Positions 8,587 to 18,300 of a stretch of DNA of 64,000 nucleotides are shown in pieces. The translations under genes were made by a program, and so were the position numbers. The DNA is from Planctomycetota bacterium. GTDB lineage: Bacteria > Planctomycetota > B15-G4. The DNA is taken from assembly GCA_029259715.1 (NCBI GenBank), contig JAJDEP010000007.1:170754-234753 (forward strand), in the 5' to 3' direction. Under the pieces are notes generated by a model. That model was given only the letters and a program-made list of their open reading frames with translations. It ran no database searches and was not told the DNA's origin. Numbering within the stretch: position 1 is the first letter of the stretch; the number at the start of each line of letters is the position of its first letter.

Positions 8587-11169
8587 ATGACGTCGACGGA
8601 GCCAGGCCGCCCGGGGTCGGAGCGAGAGGAGCCGACCCACGGGGCGGAGACCGCGCCGCGCTACGCGCGGGTGGCGCCGCCGTTGCCGGTGGACGGGCTG
8701 TTCACCTACGCCATCCCGCCCGCGCTGGTGGGCCGGGTCCAGCCGGGCGTGCGGGTGCGCGTGCCCTTCGGCGGTCGGCAGCTCACCGCCATGTGCGTGG
8801 GCGTCGACACCACGGCGCCCCCCGGCGTGCGCCTCAAACCCCTGATCGACCTGGTGGAGGAGGAGCCCCTCGCGAGCGAGGACATCCTTGCGCTCGCCGC
8901 GTGGGTGGCGCGGCAGAGCGGGTGCTCGGTGGGCGAGGCCCTCGACGCGGCTCTGCCGGCGGCGATCAAGAAGGGCCGTCGCACGCGCACCGTGGAGCAG
9001 GCGCATCTCGCGGCCGGCCTGCAGGACGATCAACGGCAGGTCCAGCCCGCCGTCGACGCGCTGCAGGAGAAGCGGCCCAAGCAGGCGCGGGCCCTGCGCA
9101 TCCTGGCCGACCGCGGCGGCATGCTCGCCGTGCGCGAGCTCATGACCCTGGCCCACATCAGCCGCTCGCCCCTGCAGAGCCTGGTGAAGGCCGGGCTGGT
9201 GACGCTGGCGAAGGTGCCGGTGTCCCACGACCCGCTGGCTGCGCCGGTGCAGCCCACCGATCCGCTGACCCTCACCGACGAGCAGCGCGCGGCCCACGAC
9301 CGCATCATGGAGGTGGTCGAAGAGACCTTCGCCGCAGGAGACACGTGGGACGCTGATGGTGCGGGAGGTGCGCACGCTGCCGCCGCCACCGCCGCCACCG
9401 CCGCTGAGGGCGCTCCGGGCGGTCACACCTTCGTGCTGCAGGGTGTGACGGGCAGCGGCAAGACCGAGGTCTACCTGCAGGTGCTGCGCAAGGTCGTCGA
9501 CAGCGGCCGGCAGGGCATCGTGCTGGTGCCCGAGATCAGCCTCACGCCCCAGACGGTCAAGCGCTTCCGCCAGCGTTTCGAACGGGTGGCCGTGTTGCAC
9601 AGCCACCTCACCGACGCCGAGCGTCACGACCAGTGGCGCGCTATTCGCCGCGGCGACGCCGACGTGGTGGTGGGCGCGCGCTCGGCCATCTTCGCGCCGG
9701 TGCCGAAGCTCGGCTGCATCATCCTCGACGAGGAGCACGAGACCTCGTTCAAGCAGCAGAACGTGCCGCGCTACCACGCGCGGGAGGTGGCCGTGGAGCG
9801 GGCGCGGCTGGCCGGCGCGGTGACCATCCTGGGCACGGCCACGCCGTCCCTCGAGGCGTGCGAGCGGGCCGACCGGGGGATCTACGAGCGCCTGCTGCTG
9901 CACGAACGCGTGGGCGGCGGCCGCAACCCCGAGGTCATGCTGGTCGATCTCACGGTGGAGGAGAAGCGCAAGAGCTACTCCTTCCTCACCGACCCGCTGC
10001 GGGCCGCCATGGACGACGCGTTGGCGCGGGGCGGGCAGATCATGCTGTTCCTCAACCGGCGCGGTTGGTCGTCGGTGATGATCTGCCGCACCTGCCGCGC
10101 GACCCTGCACTGCCCGCACTGCGAAGTGTCGATGACCGTGCACAAGCGGGTGCACCGGGTGCTGTGCCACTACTGCGGCCACGAGACGCCCATCCCGCGC
10201 CTGTGCCCCACGCCCGGCTGCGGCAAGCCGCTCTCGCCGTTGGGCTTCGGCACCGAGAAGGTCGAGCACGAGGTGCGCCAGTCGTTCCTGCACGCGTCCG
10301 TCGCGCGCATGGACACCGACACCATGTCGGGGCGCGGCGCCCACGAGGCGGTGCTGTCCGACTTCGCGGAAGGCCGCGCTCAGGTGCTCATCGGCACGCA
10401 GATGATCGCCAAGGGCCTCGACTTCCCCAACGTGCTGCTGGTGGGGGTGATCTGCGCCGACTCGGCGTTGTTCCTGCCGGATTACCGGGCCGCGGAGCGC
10501 ACCTTCCAACTGCTGGCCCAGGTCATCGGGCGCACGGGTCGCGGGCCCAAGGGCGGGCGCGTCGTGGTGCAGGCCTACAACCCGCGCCACTTCGCGATCA
10601 AGATGGGCGTGGCCCAGGACTACGAGTCGTTCGCGCGTCACGAGCTGAAGCAGCGGCACGACGCCGGCTACCCGCCCTACACGCGCCTGGTGCGCGCGGT
10701 GGTCCAGGCCAAGAACCGCACCGACGCCGAGACCCGCGCCGCCGAGATCGCCGCCGACCTGCGCGCGGTGTTCGATGTGCCGTTGGCCGGGGCGGGTGTG
10801 GCGCTGGGTGGGGTACCGGGCGCGGCGCCGGGCGGCCCATCGGGTGGCGTGCCAGGTGGGACACCGAGCGGAACGCCGGGAAGGTCCGGCGAACTGTTCG
10901 GCGCCGACCCGACTCCCGAGACGCCGATCGAGTCGCCTGTCGATGTGCCGATCGAGTTGCCGGAAGCCGCGGACTACGGCGAGGTCGTCATCCTCGGCCC
11001 GGCCATCGCGCCCATCGCGCGGCTCAACGACCGCCACCGCTACCACGTGGTGGTGAAGTGCCCCGACGACGAGGCGGTGCAGGCCGTGCTCAAGTGCCTC
11101 AAGCCCCACGCGCCGCCGTCGAAGAACGTGCGCGTGCTCATCGACGTCGATCCCATTGCGATGATGTGA
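8587..11169 (+). CDS. priA: Primosomal protein N' (PriA helicase)
   Basis: The replication-restart helicase, which binds stalled forks and loads the replisome. The N-terminal 3'-DNA-binding domain (VAPPLPVDGLFTYAIP) is followed by a DEAD-like helicase with Walker A GVTGSGKTEVY and Walker B LDEEHE. The zinc-binding region carries eight cysteines between about residues 500 and 546 (CRTC, CPHC, CHYC and CPTPGC). The second RecA domain has GTQMIAKGLDFPNV and IGRTGRG. Two low-complexity insertions are unusual: an Ala/Gly-rich one near residues 255-280, and a Gly/Pro/Thr-rich one near 735-795 inside the C-terminal domain. At 860 residues the protein is longer than typical PriA, and the insertions account for this. 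Confidence 0.95.
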   Translation: MTSTEPGRPGSEREEPTHGAETAPRYARVAPPLPVDGLFTYAIPPALVGRVQPGVRVRVPFGGRQLTAMCVGVDTTAPPGVRLKPLIDLVEEEPLASEDILALAAWVARQSGCSVGEALDAALPAAIKKGRRTRTVEQAHLAAGLQDDQRQVQPAVDALQEKRPKQARALRILADRGGMLAVRELMTLAHISRSPLQSLVKAGLVTLAKVPVSHDPLAAPVQPTDPLTLTDEQRAAHDRIMEVVEETFAAGDTWDADGAGGAHAAAATAATAAEGAPGGHTFVLQGVTGSGKTEVYLQVLRKVVDSGRQGIVLVPEISLTPQTVKRFRQRFERVAVLHSHLTDAERHDQWRAIRRGDADVVVGARSAIFAPVPKLGCIILDEEHETSFKQQNVPRYHAREVAVERARLAGAVTILGTATPSLEACERADRGIYERLLLHERVGGGRNPEVMLVDLTVEEKRKSYSFLTDPLRAAMDDALARGGQIMLFLNRRGWSSVMICRTCRATLHCPHCEVSMTVHKRVHRVLCHYCGHETPIPRLCPTPGCGKPLSPLGFGTEKVEHEVRQSFLHASVARMDTDTMSGRGAHEAVLSDFAEGRAQVLIGTQMIAKGLDFPNVLLVGVICADSALFLPDYRAAERTFQLLAQVIGRTGRGPKGGRVVVQAYNPRHFAIKMGVAQDYESFARHELKQRHDAGYPPYTRLVRAVVQAKNRTDAETRAAEIAADLRAVFDVPLAGAGVALGGVPGAAPGGPSGGVPGGTPSGTPGRSGELFGADPTPETPIESPVDVPIELPEAADYGEVVILGPAIAPIARLNDRHRYHVVVKCPDDEAVQAVLKCLKPHAPPSKNVRVLIDVDPIAMM

Positions 11170-11172
11170 ACC

Positions 11173-11751
11173 ATGCAGGCGCGCATTGACCTGACTGCCT
11201 TCGACACGGTCCTCGGGCCGGTGGAGCTCGCGTCCTGCGAGCGCGGAGTGGTCCGCTGCACCCTCCCGGGCGCCGCGCCCGGGTCGGCGCGCGCGTGGAT
11301 CGAGAAGCACCTGCCCGACGCATCCGTCATCGAGAGCTCGGACTCCGATGAGTCGCAAGGCGACGGGTCGCACGTCGAGGGGCAGCACACCGGCGGCTTG
11401 CACGCCGAGGCCATCGCCGCCGTGCAGGCCTACGCACAAGGCGACCGCACCGCCCTCGACGCCATCCCCCTCGACCTGCGCGGCACGCCGTTCCAGCAGG
11501 AGGTGTGGGCGCAGCTGCGGGCCATCCCCTACGGCGAGCTGATCAGCTACGGCGAACTCGCGCGGCGCGTCGGCCGCCCGGGGGCGTCGCGTGCGTGCGG
11601 GGCGGCCAACGGCGCGAACCCCGTGCCGCTCTTCGTGCCGTGCCATCGTGTCATCGCGAGCGACGGAACGCTGGGTGGTTTTGGCGGCGGACGGGCGCTG
11701 AAGGTGCGCCTGCTGCAACTCGAGGGGAGCTACGCCGCGACCAAAGGGTGA
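11173..11751 (+). CDS. ogt: Methylated-DNA-protein-cysteine S-methyltransferase
   Basis: A suicide DNA repair enzyme that moves alkyl groups from O6-alkylguanine to its own cysteine. The active-site block PVPLFVPCHRV (acceptor Cys157) and the preceding helix-turn-helix block (IPYGELISYGELARRVG and ACGAANGANP, with the Asn hinge) are intact, as is the C-terminal GGFGGG.ALK.RLL segment. The N-terminal half is poorly conserved and contains a Ser/Asp/Gly-rich stretch at about residues 52-75. The start is three bases after the priA stop, so co-transcription with priA is likely. Length 192 residues. An Ogt-type protein is more likely than the two-domain Ada. Confidence 0.93.
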   Translation: MQARIDLTAFDTVLGPVELASCERGVVRCTLPGAAPGSARAWIEKHLPDASVIESSDSDESQGDGSHVEGQHTGGLHAEAIAAVQAYAQGDRTALDAIPLDLRGTPFQQEVWAQLRAIPYGELISYGELARRVGRPGASRACGAANGANPVPLFVPCHRVIASDGTLGGFGGGRALKVRLLQLEGSYAATKG

Positions 11752-11927
11752 CGCGCGCGGTGCCTACGCACTCGTTCGCAGATGCGAACTACGGTGCGTG
11801 CGCGACGACTCCGTGCGGCTTTCGTTGCTGTTCGACATGACGGCACTTTCATGTGGCAGCAGCGCGACCTGCATTAGGTTGTGGAGCCGCGCGCCGGTCC
11901 AGGCGTGCCGACACCGGAGCTCGCCCC

Positions 11928-13883
11928 ATGCCCCTCTTCACGCTGATCATCCTGACCCTGCTCTGCTCCCCCCTTGCGGCGCAGGTGACCTACGTGGATG
12001 TCAGTGCGACGGGCTCCTCCGACGGCACGTCCTGGGCCGACGCTTTTCCCGACCTGCAGTCCGGCCTGGCCGGCGCGGCCTCCGGCGAGGTCTGGGTCGC
12101 TCGAGGCACCTACCACCCGGGGCTCCCCGGTGATCGCGCGGCGACGTTCGCGTTGCAGAGCGGCGTCGCCGTCTACGGCGGCTTCGACGGGACGGAGACG
12201 AGCCTTTCGCAGCGCGATGTCGACGCGCATCCGACCATCCTCAGCGGCGACATCGACGACGACGACACCTACGGCGCCGGCCTCAACTGGTGGCAATTCG
12301 GCTGGACCGGCAGCCTGAACAACAGCTACCACGTGGTGACGGGGTCGGGCGCCGACGCCACGGCGCTGCTCGACGGCGTCACGATCCTCGCGGGGCGCGG
12401 GGACGACCCGGCCCTGCGCGGCGGCGCCGGCCTGCTCGTCGACGGCGGCAGCCCGACGTTTCGTCGGGTGACCTTCCAGTACAACGCGGTGGGCTACGGA
12501 TCGTCGGCCTACCTGGTCGACTGCGCCTCGACATTCGAGCGCTGCGTCATCAAGGACGCCTACACCTGCAACTGCGGCAACGGCGGCTGGACCAGCGGCA
12601 TCATCGCGACGGGCACGTCGGACGTGATGTTCGCCGACTGCGATTTTCTGAATCACTACTACGTGTCGTCCATGAGCCAGGGTCGCGGTGCGGCGCTCAA
12701 CATCGACCTCGGCGCGCGGGCCACGCTGCTGGGCTGCCGCTTCATCGGCAACCAGACCGGCAACTTCTATCCCATCGGCGGGGGCACGGCGTACGGCGCC
12801 GGCGTGTTCGCCTTCGGTGACGTCGTCGTCGACCGCTGTGAATTCATCGACAACTTCGCCCACGCCGGCGCGGGCCTCACCGTGTGGAACGACGCCGTCA
12901 TCACCAACAGCCTCTTCGCTCGCAACGAGGCGGTCCCGCATGACAATGGGGCCGGGTTCGAGGACGGCGACTACGGCGCGGGCCTGCTGACCCTGAGCAC
13001 CGGTACGGCGCCCGTCGAGGTGACCAACTGCACCTTCGTCGACAACAACAGCGAGAAGGGCGCCGGCATCGCGGCCCTCGGAACCCTTGGCGTGACGTTG
13101 CGCAACACCGTCATCTACGACAACTACGCCGACCCGTGGTTGCCGAGCGAAGACCCGGTGTTCATCCTCAAGCAGAACCTCACCGGCAACTACGACGTCG
13201 AACACTGCATCGTCGAGGGCCTGCTGCAGACCGAGCCCGGTGAGGACCCGCCCGAGCCCGAGAAGTTCCCCGGCTGCCTCGACACCAGCCCGCTGCTGGT
13301 GGACATGGCCGGCGGCGACTACCGCCTGAGCGCCGTCTCGCCCGGCATCGACGCGGGCGACGCCGACGCGCTGGGTGCCGGCGTCTTGCTCGACCTGGCC
13401 GGCGCGCCGCGCCCCTTCGACGATGCGGGCACCGTCGACACCGGCATCGGTGCCCAGGCGTTCATGGACATGGGCGCCTACGAGTTCGGCAGCGCACCCG
13501 ACGGGCCGTGGACCGATCTCGGCTTCGCGCTGGGCGGCGTGCACGGCGACCCGTCGCTGCTCGGCACCGGCCCGCTCACCGCCGGTACGGCCATGTCCGC
13601 CGAGCTGACCAGCGCCCGCGAGAGCGCGCCCGCCTTCCTGTTCGTGGGCTTCTCCGCGCTCAACCTGAGTGGCTTCTACGGCGGCACGCTGGTGCCCGAC
13701 TTCAACCCGCCGGGACTGCTGGTCGTCGTGGTCACCGACCCGACGGGGGAGCTGGCCCTCGGCACCACCTGGCCGGCGGGCATCCCCTCGGGCCTGCAGC
13801 TCTTCCTGCAGTACTGGATCGACGATCCGGCGGCGCCCTTCGGCTTCGCGGCGAGCAACGCGGTGCGGGGGCTGGTGCCGTAG
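11928..13883 (+). CDS. Exported right-handed beta-helix protein with planctomycete-type C-terminal domain
   Basis: A 651-residue exported protein. The ATG at 11928 opens directly into a signal peptide (MPLFTLIILTLLCSPLAAQ); an in-frame start further upstream would add non-signal residues. The body has repeated short strands ending in N-rich turns (F.RCVI, NSLFARNEA, NCTFVDNN, NTVIYDNY). This is the pattern of parallel beta-helix proteins of the polymorphic outer-membrane or pectate-lyase-like type. The last 115 residues (from PWTDLGFALGG) form a beta-rich domain that recurs almost unchanged in the protein ending at 21011 (shared block FYGGTLVPDFNPPGLLVVVV). No catalytic motif is recognised; a surface or polysaccharide-related role is possible. 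Confidence 0.85.
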   Translation: MPLFTLIILTLLCSPLAAQVTYVDVSATGSSDGTSWADAFPDLQSGLAGAASGEVWVARGTYHPGLPGDRAATFALQSGVAVYGGFDGTETSLSQRDVDAHPTILSGDIDDDDTYGAGLNWWQFGWTGSLNNSYHVVTGSGADATALLDGVTILAGRGDDPALRGGAGLLVDGGSPTFRRVTFQYNAVGYGSSAYLVDCASTFERCVIKDAYTCNCGNGGWTSGIIATGTSDVMFADCDFLNHYYVSSMSQGRGAALNIDLGARATLLGCRFIGNQTGNFYPIGGGTAYGAGVFAFGDVVVDRCEFIDNFAHAGAGLTVWNDAVITNSLFARNEAVPHDNGAGFEDGDYGAGLLTLSTGTAPVEVTNCTFVDNNSEKGAGIAALGTLGVTLRNTVIYDNYADPWLPSEDPVFILKQNLTGNYDVEHCIVEGLLQTEPGEDPPEPEKFPGCLDTSPLLVDMAGGDYRLSAVSPGIDAGDADALGAGVLLDLAGAPRPFDDAGTVDTGIGAQAFMDMGAYEFGSAPDGPWTDLGFALGGVHGDPSLLGTGPLTAGTAMSAELTSARESAPAFLFVGFSALNLSGFYGGTLVPDFNPPGLLVVVVTDPTGELALGTTWPAGIPSGLQLFLQYWIDDPAAPFGFAASNAVRGLVP

Positions 13884-13889
13884 CGGAGA

Positions 13890-13920
13890 GGGCGACCTGA
13901 CGACGTCCTGACGGTCGCCC
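13890..13920 (+). terminator. Possible hairpin terminator after the beta-helix gene
   Basis: GGGCGACC (13890-13897) pairs perfectly with GGTCGCCC (13913-13920) around a 15-base loop, seven bases after the stop codon. No T run follows, so it may be a Rho-assisted or non-canonical terminator, or only a structural element. Confidence 0.3.
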
Positions 13921-13942
13921 GACGCTGCGTCCCTCCACCCTG

Positions 13943-13948
13943 TAGGAT
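13943..13948 (+). promoter_or_regulatory. Candidate -10 for the lipoprotein pair
   Basis: TAGGAT (13943-13948) fits a sigma-70 -10 element. It would give a leader of roughly 45 bases carrying the strong Shine-Dalgarno sequence GGGGGGGAAGGA just before the ATG at 14001. No convincing -35 is seen. Confidence 0.3.
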
Positions 13949-14000
13949 GGCGCGGTCGGGCGGGGGCCCGGCATCACGATCCAATGGGGGGGAAGGATCC

Positions 14001-14372
14001 ATGGGACGCCGTCTCGGCTTGCTCGTCCTGACCGTCTTGCTCGGTCTCGGCACCACCGCGTGCTCGGTGCGCATGGGCGACCTCACCGTCGCCTCGCCGC
14101 GCCTGGTCAACCTCGACTCAATCGACCTCGACACCCTGCCCACCAACCGCCGGGTCGAGGGCGAGGACAAGGTCTGGGTGATCCTGTTCATCCCTCTGGG
14201 GTTGCCCCGCCTCGACGAGGCCATCGAGAACGCCCTCGACCGGGGCGGCGGTGACGTGATGACCGATATCTCGATCCACCGTGAAGCCTGGTGGTTCTTC
14301 ATCGGCAAGTCGGGGTTCAAGGTCGTGGGCGATGTGGTCGACACGCGTCAGCGTTCGGGGATCCAGTCATGA
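14001..14372 (+). CDS. Small lipoprotein, first of a tandem paralogous pair
   Basis: A 123-residue predicted lipoprotein of unknown function. The signal peptide MGRRLGLLVLTVLLGLGTTAC ends in a lipobox with the acceptor cysteine at 21. The mature part contains GDLTVASPRLVNLD, an FIPLGLPRLDEAIENAL segment, GGGDVMTDI and a C-terminal WFFIGKSGFKVVGDVV. It aligns along its whole length with the next gene, so the two arose by tandem duplication. A strong GGGGGGGAAGGA site precedes the start. The stop overlaps the next start by four bases (ATGA). I do not recognise the family. Confidence 0.8.
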   Translation: MGRRLGLLVLTVLLGLGTTACSVRMGDLTVASPRLVNLDSIDLDTLPTNRRVEGEDKVWVILFIPLGLPRLDEAIENALDRGGGDVMTDISIHREAWWFFIGKSGFKVVGDVVDTRQRSGIQS

Positions 14373-14731
14373 AGACCCTCAACCTGATCGCCCTGGCCGT
14401 CATGCTCGCGCTCACGCCGGCATGCGTCATCAACCACGGTGACTACACGGTGCTCTCGAGCAAGCTCGTCGACACCAAGGACTTCGACCTCAGCAAGGCC
14501 GAGCGCGCGCGCGGGGTCGTCGGCGAGGACTACGTCGAGATCATCATCTTCTTCCCCTTCGGGAAGCTGAATCCCACGGTGGAGGGGGCTCTCGACGCGG
14601 CCCTGTCCCAGCACGGCGGTGACCTCATGACGGACGTCACGCTGGAGTACTTCAGCTGGTACATCCCGCTCATCTACGGGCGGGAGGGCTGGCGGGTGAA
14701 GGGCGACGTCGTGAGGACGCGCGAGCGCTAG
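14369..14731 (+). CDS. Small lipoprotein, second of a tandem paralogous pair
   Basis: A 120-residue predicted lipoprotein, a paralogue of the gene just upstream. The start at 14369 is chosen because it overlaps the upstream stop (ATGA) and opens a clean signal peptide with lipobox LTPAC (acceptor Cys19). Shared positions include GDYTVLSSKLVD, IIIFFPFGKLNPTVEGAL, GGDLMTDVTLEYFSWY and GWRVKGDVVRT. The two proteins probably work together or form a heteromer at the membrane, but nothing in the sequence gives a function. The gene converges with the ECF sigma factor that ends at 14728. Confidence 0.8.
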   Translation: MKTLNLIALAVMLALTPACVINHGDYTVLSSKLVDTKDFDLSKAERARGVVGEDYVEIIIFFPFGKLNPTVEGALDAALSQHGGDLMTDVTLEYFSWYIPLIYGREGWRVKGDVVRTRER

Positions 14732-15312
14732 GCGGCCGGTAGGTTGTCGCCCAAACGCACGAGGGCGCGGCTGTGCAGGAGTTGCGCTGCGTTCTCGCTG
14801 CGACCGAGTCGTGCGCCGATCTCGCGGAAGGAGAGCTGCTCGAAGTGGCGCAGCTCGATCGCGGTGCGCAGGTCGTCGGGCAGGCGCTCGATGGCTTCGG
14901 CCAGCCGGTGCTGGTCGTCGCGCTGTTCCGCGACCGACGCCGGGGAGGGCCGCCCCTGATCAGGCGTGGCGCTGCCTGCCAGGGACTCCGAGAATTCGGA
15001 GAAGACCCGTTCGCGCTTGCGGCGCACCGCGTCGCGGATGTTGTTGCGAGCGATCTCCGTCATCCAGCGCAGCAGCTGGGCCTCGCTGCCGACCCGCACC
15101 TGGTCGATGTCACGCGCCGCTTCGATCAAGGCGCCCTGGAGGAAGTCGGCCGACTCGGCCACGCGTCGCGCGGGTTTGCCCATCATGATGCGGATGCGAG
15201 CGAGCAGGCGCTCCTGGTAACGCGCAAGCAGCGGGTCGAGGTGGGTGCGATCGCCGGCGTGGACACGACGCAGCAGCTCGAGACTCTCGGCGAGTTGGGT
15301 GTCGTCGCTCAT
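14728..15312 (-). CDS. ECF-type RNA polymerase sigma factor, coupled to a Ser/Thr kinase
   Basis: A roughly 194-residue sigma-70-family factor. Region 2 includes the segment EAQLLRWMTEIARNNIRDAVRRKRE. Region 4 includes LPDDLRTAIELRHFEQLSFREIGARLGRSENAAQLLHSRALVRL, with a recognisable helix-turn-helix. The start at 15312 overlaps the stop of the kinase gene by four bases (ATGA), so its translation is probably coupled to that of the kinase. No anti-sigma gene is adjacent, so the kinase may be the regulator, either by phosphorylation or by binding. The target promoters are not evident. Confidence 0.88.
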   Translation of the reverse strand: MSDDTQLAESLELLRRVHAGDRTHLDPLLARYQERLLARIRIMMGKPARRVAESADFLQGALIEAARDIDQVRVGSEAQLLRWMTEIARNNIRDAVRRKRERVFSEFSESLAGSATPDQGRPSPASVAEQRDDQHRLAEAIERLPDDLRTAIELRHFEQLSFREIGARLGRSENAAQLLHSRALVRLGDNLPAA

Positions 15313-18300
15313 GGCTTGCTGGGCGTCCACGGAGTCGCGTCCCACCAGGCGGCGAAACCTCCCGCCGTGGTGCCGAACACCGTCTGGCCATCACGGGAGA
15401 TGTCGAAGATGCCCGTGTTGGCATCCACTGTCTCGAAACTCAGGACGCGTTCGCCTGTGTCGACCTCGTAGACGTCGAGGAGCCCGTTGGCCCCGCCGAT
15501 CAAGCGGGAACCATCGGGTGTGAACAGTCGCGGCGAACTGAGCTTGTTCTCCCACTCGAAGCGTTCCTCGGACAGGTTCCAGAGCGAGGTCCTGCGCCCC
15601 ACGATGAGCAGCCGCTTGCCGTCCGGCGAGAAGTGGACCACGCCGCACTTGCCCTGGGTCGTCCAACGTCTCAGCTCGCGTCCGGTCACCGCGTCGAGCA
15701 GGTAGGCCCGGCGTGCCTCGAAGCCCGCGACTGCTACGAGCGATTCGTCGGAAGAGACATCCGCCCAGACGATGCGGGCCCCCGGGTACTCGGCGTTCCA
15801 GATCGTCGAGCCGGTGCCCACATCGCGGCAGACGACATGATCGGCATTGCTCGGGAGGACCATCTTGCGGTCGTCGTCGAAGAAGGCGATGCGGTCGATG
15901 CGTCCGCCGGCGGCATGGATCTCCCGCGGCTCGGACAGGTCATCGGCGGGGTAGATGCGCACACGACCATGGTCTGTGCCCACCGCGATGCGGGTCCCGT
16001 CCCGCGTCCACGAAACCGAGAGCAGCTCGTGCTCGCCCGTGACCGAGTCGAGCACGTCTCCGGTCGCAATGTCGACGATGGCGAGGCGACCATCGAGGGC
16101 CACCGTGGCAAGGCGGGTCTGGTCGGGAGAGAGGGCGACGTGGCGCACCTGCGTCTGAGACAGTTGGACGCGATTCAGCCGCTCGAAGCGCTCGAGGTCC
16201 CACAGCTTGACCTCGGCGATCTGGGCGTCGGCGGTGGTGGATCCGCTGTGGGATGCCGTGGCGAGCCAGCCCCCATCCGGCGCGTAGGCTGCCGCTGACT
16301 GACGGGAGGCGGCCAGTGTGACCGGCCGCTCCCACTGGTCGTCCTCGCGATACAGGCGCATGAGGCTCCCGGTGCGGACGACGCACTCGCGTCCATCGGG
16401 GCGCCACGCGAAAAGATGGCTGTTGTGGATCCCATTCGAGATCGCGACGTCTCCGTTGCCATCGCCGAGATCCCGGAGGACGATGGACCCGTCGATGCCC
16501 ACGGCGAGCCGGCGACCGCCGGGCGCCAGCATCAAGAATCGAAGGTTCGGCGCCGGCTCGGACAGGTGTGCCAGGCGCGCGCCGGTGCCGTCGTGGACGG
16601 AGAGGGTCCAGTCGTCGTGAATGACGACGGCGCGCTCTCCGTCGACCGACACGGCCTGGAGTGGCCGCTCGAAGCGGAACACGTGTGAGAAGGTGAAGTC
16701 GCTGTGGATCGGCGCGGCGGGCATCCCGGGAAGGGGCAAGGGCGGGTCCGGGAGGCGCTCGCCGGTCTTGAGGTCCCAGGCGCGATTGCCGCCGTCGAGC
16801 CCGGACACCTGCAGCGTGCGTCCGTCGGACCACGACAGACCGCTGGTGCCGAGTTCGATCCATTGCAGGCACTCGGCGCCCTCGCCATCCCAGAGGCCGG
16901 CGCGGTTGCCGGAATCGACCGTGACGAGCTTGCCGTCCGGGAGGAACACCACGCTCATGGGACGGTTGCCGACGTTCACCCGGTAGGGCTCGGCGTTGAG
17001 GTCGGCGAGCGACCAGACCAGGAGTGAGCCCTGGGCCGTTCCCGCCGCGAGGCGCGTGCCGTCCGGCGACCATTGCGCCATCAGCACCTCTTCGAACGGC
17101 ACGACCGGGAGGGACACGTCGCTCTCGTTCAGTCGGCGATGCAGGAACGCCCACTCCCAGTTGCGGAATTCGACGGGCGCGCCGGCCAGCCGATCCAGGG
17201 CGCGTGAGACGTCGCCGTCCTTGAGTGCCCGCTCGGACATGGCGATGTCGTTGCGGTAGAGCTGGCGACGTTGTGCCGTGTTCGCGTCCGTGAGGCCTGC
17301 GTTGCTGTCCTTCAACGCACGGTTCGCATCCGAGATGCGTTCGGCGAACACCGATTGGATGATGACCAGGGCGAGCACGCCCAGTGTGGCGATGAGCACG
17401 GCCGCGGCCGTCCCCCGGTGACGTCCGACCCACTTGCGCAGTTCCGTCAGCGCGCCCGTGCGGTGGGCCTGGACAACGCGACCCTCCCTCCATGCGCGCA
17501 GGTCCGCGGCCAGGTGAGCGGCCTCGGGATAGCGCTGATCCGGGCGCCGGGCGATGGCCTTCTCGCAGATCGCGATGAGTTCGGCGGGAACACGCGCGGC
17601 GGTCCTGCCGATCGGCTCCGGAGGGCCGTCGAGCGCGCGGGCCAGCACCTCTCGGGGCGCCGAGCGGCGGCCGCCGACTGCGTAGGGCGGGTGTCCAGCC
17701 AGCAGGTGATAGAGCATGGCGCCGACGCTGTAGACGTCCGAGCGGGAGTCGAGCGCTTCGATGCGGCCCGCGGCCTGTTCGGGAGGCATGTAGGCGGGCG
17801 TTCCGAGGACATCCCCGTCCAGGGTGACCAGCGGCGAGAGCGGGTCGCTGTCGGAGTCGTCGCGCCGAGCCGTGCGCACGGAATCCGCGAGGGCGTCGGC
17901 ATCGATGTTCACCGACTCGCCCGGGCCGTGGGCTTGTGCGGGGGCGTTGCCGCTCCCGGCCCCGTGGTCGGTGAAGTCGCCGCGCAGGCGCAGGTCGGCT
18001 CCGTCCCTCGAGCCCTTGGCCTTCGCCAGGCCCCAGTCCATCACGTAGACCTCACCGAAGGGCCCGACCATGATGTTCTCGGGCTTGAGGTCGCGGTGGA
18101 GCACGCCGCGCGCATGGGCGTGGGCCATGGCTTCGCACACGCGCATGATCACGCCGACGGCTCGGGCGAGGGTCCATTCGCCGGTTCCCTCGTGAACTGT
18201 CCTGATGACATCATGGAAGGACCCGCCGCGCACGAGTTGCATCGTGAAGAACAACTCGTCGTCAGCCGTGGTGCCGACGTCGATGACGGGCACGATGGCC

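Noticed and set aside
9361..9419. Trinucleotide repeat GCCGCCACC as a separate repeat element
   Set aside because: It is an in-frame Ala/Thr low-complexity stretch of priA and is treated with that gene.
8416..11718. 1100-residue minus-strand frame over priA and ogt
   Set aside because: It covers two clear plus-strand genes with intact motifs; composition is His/Arg-rich without domains.
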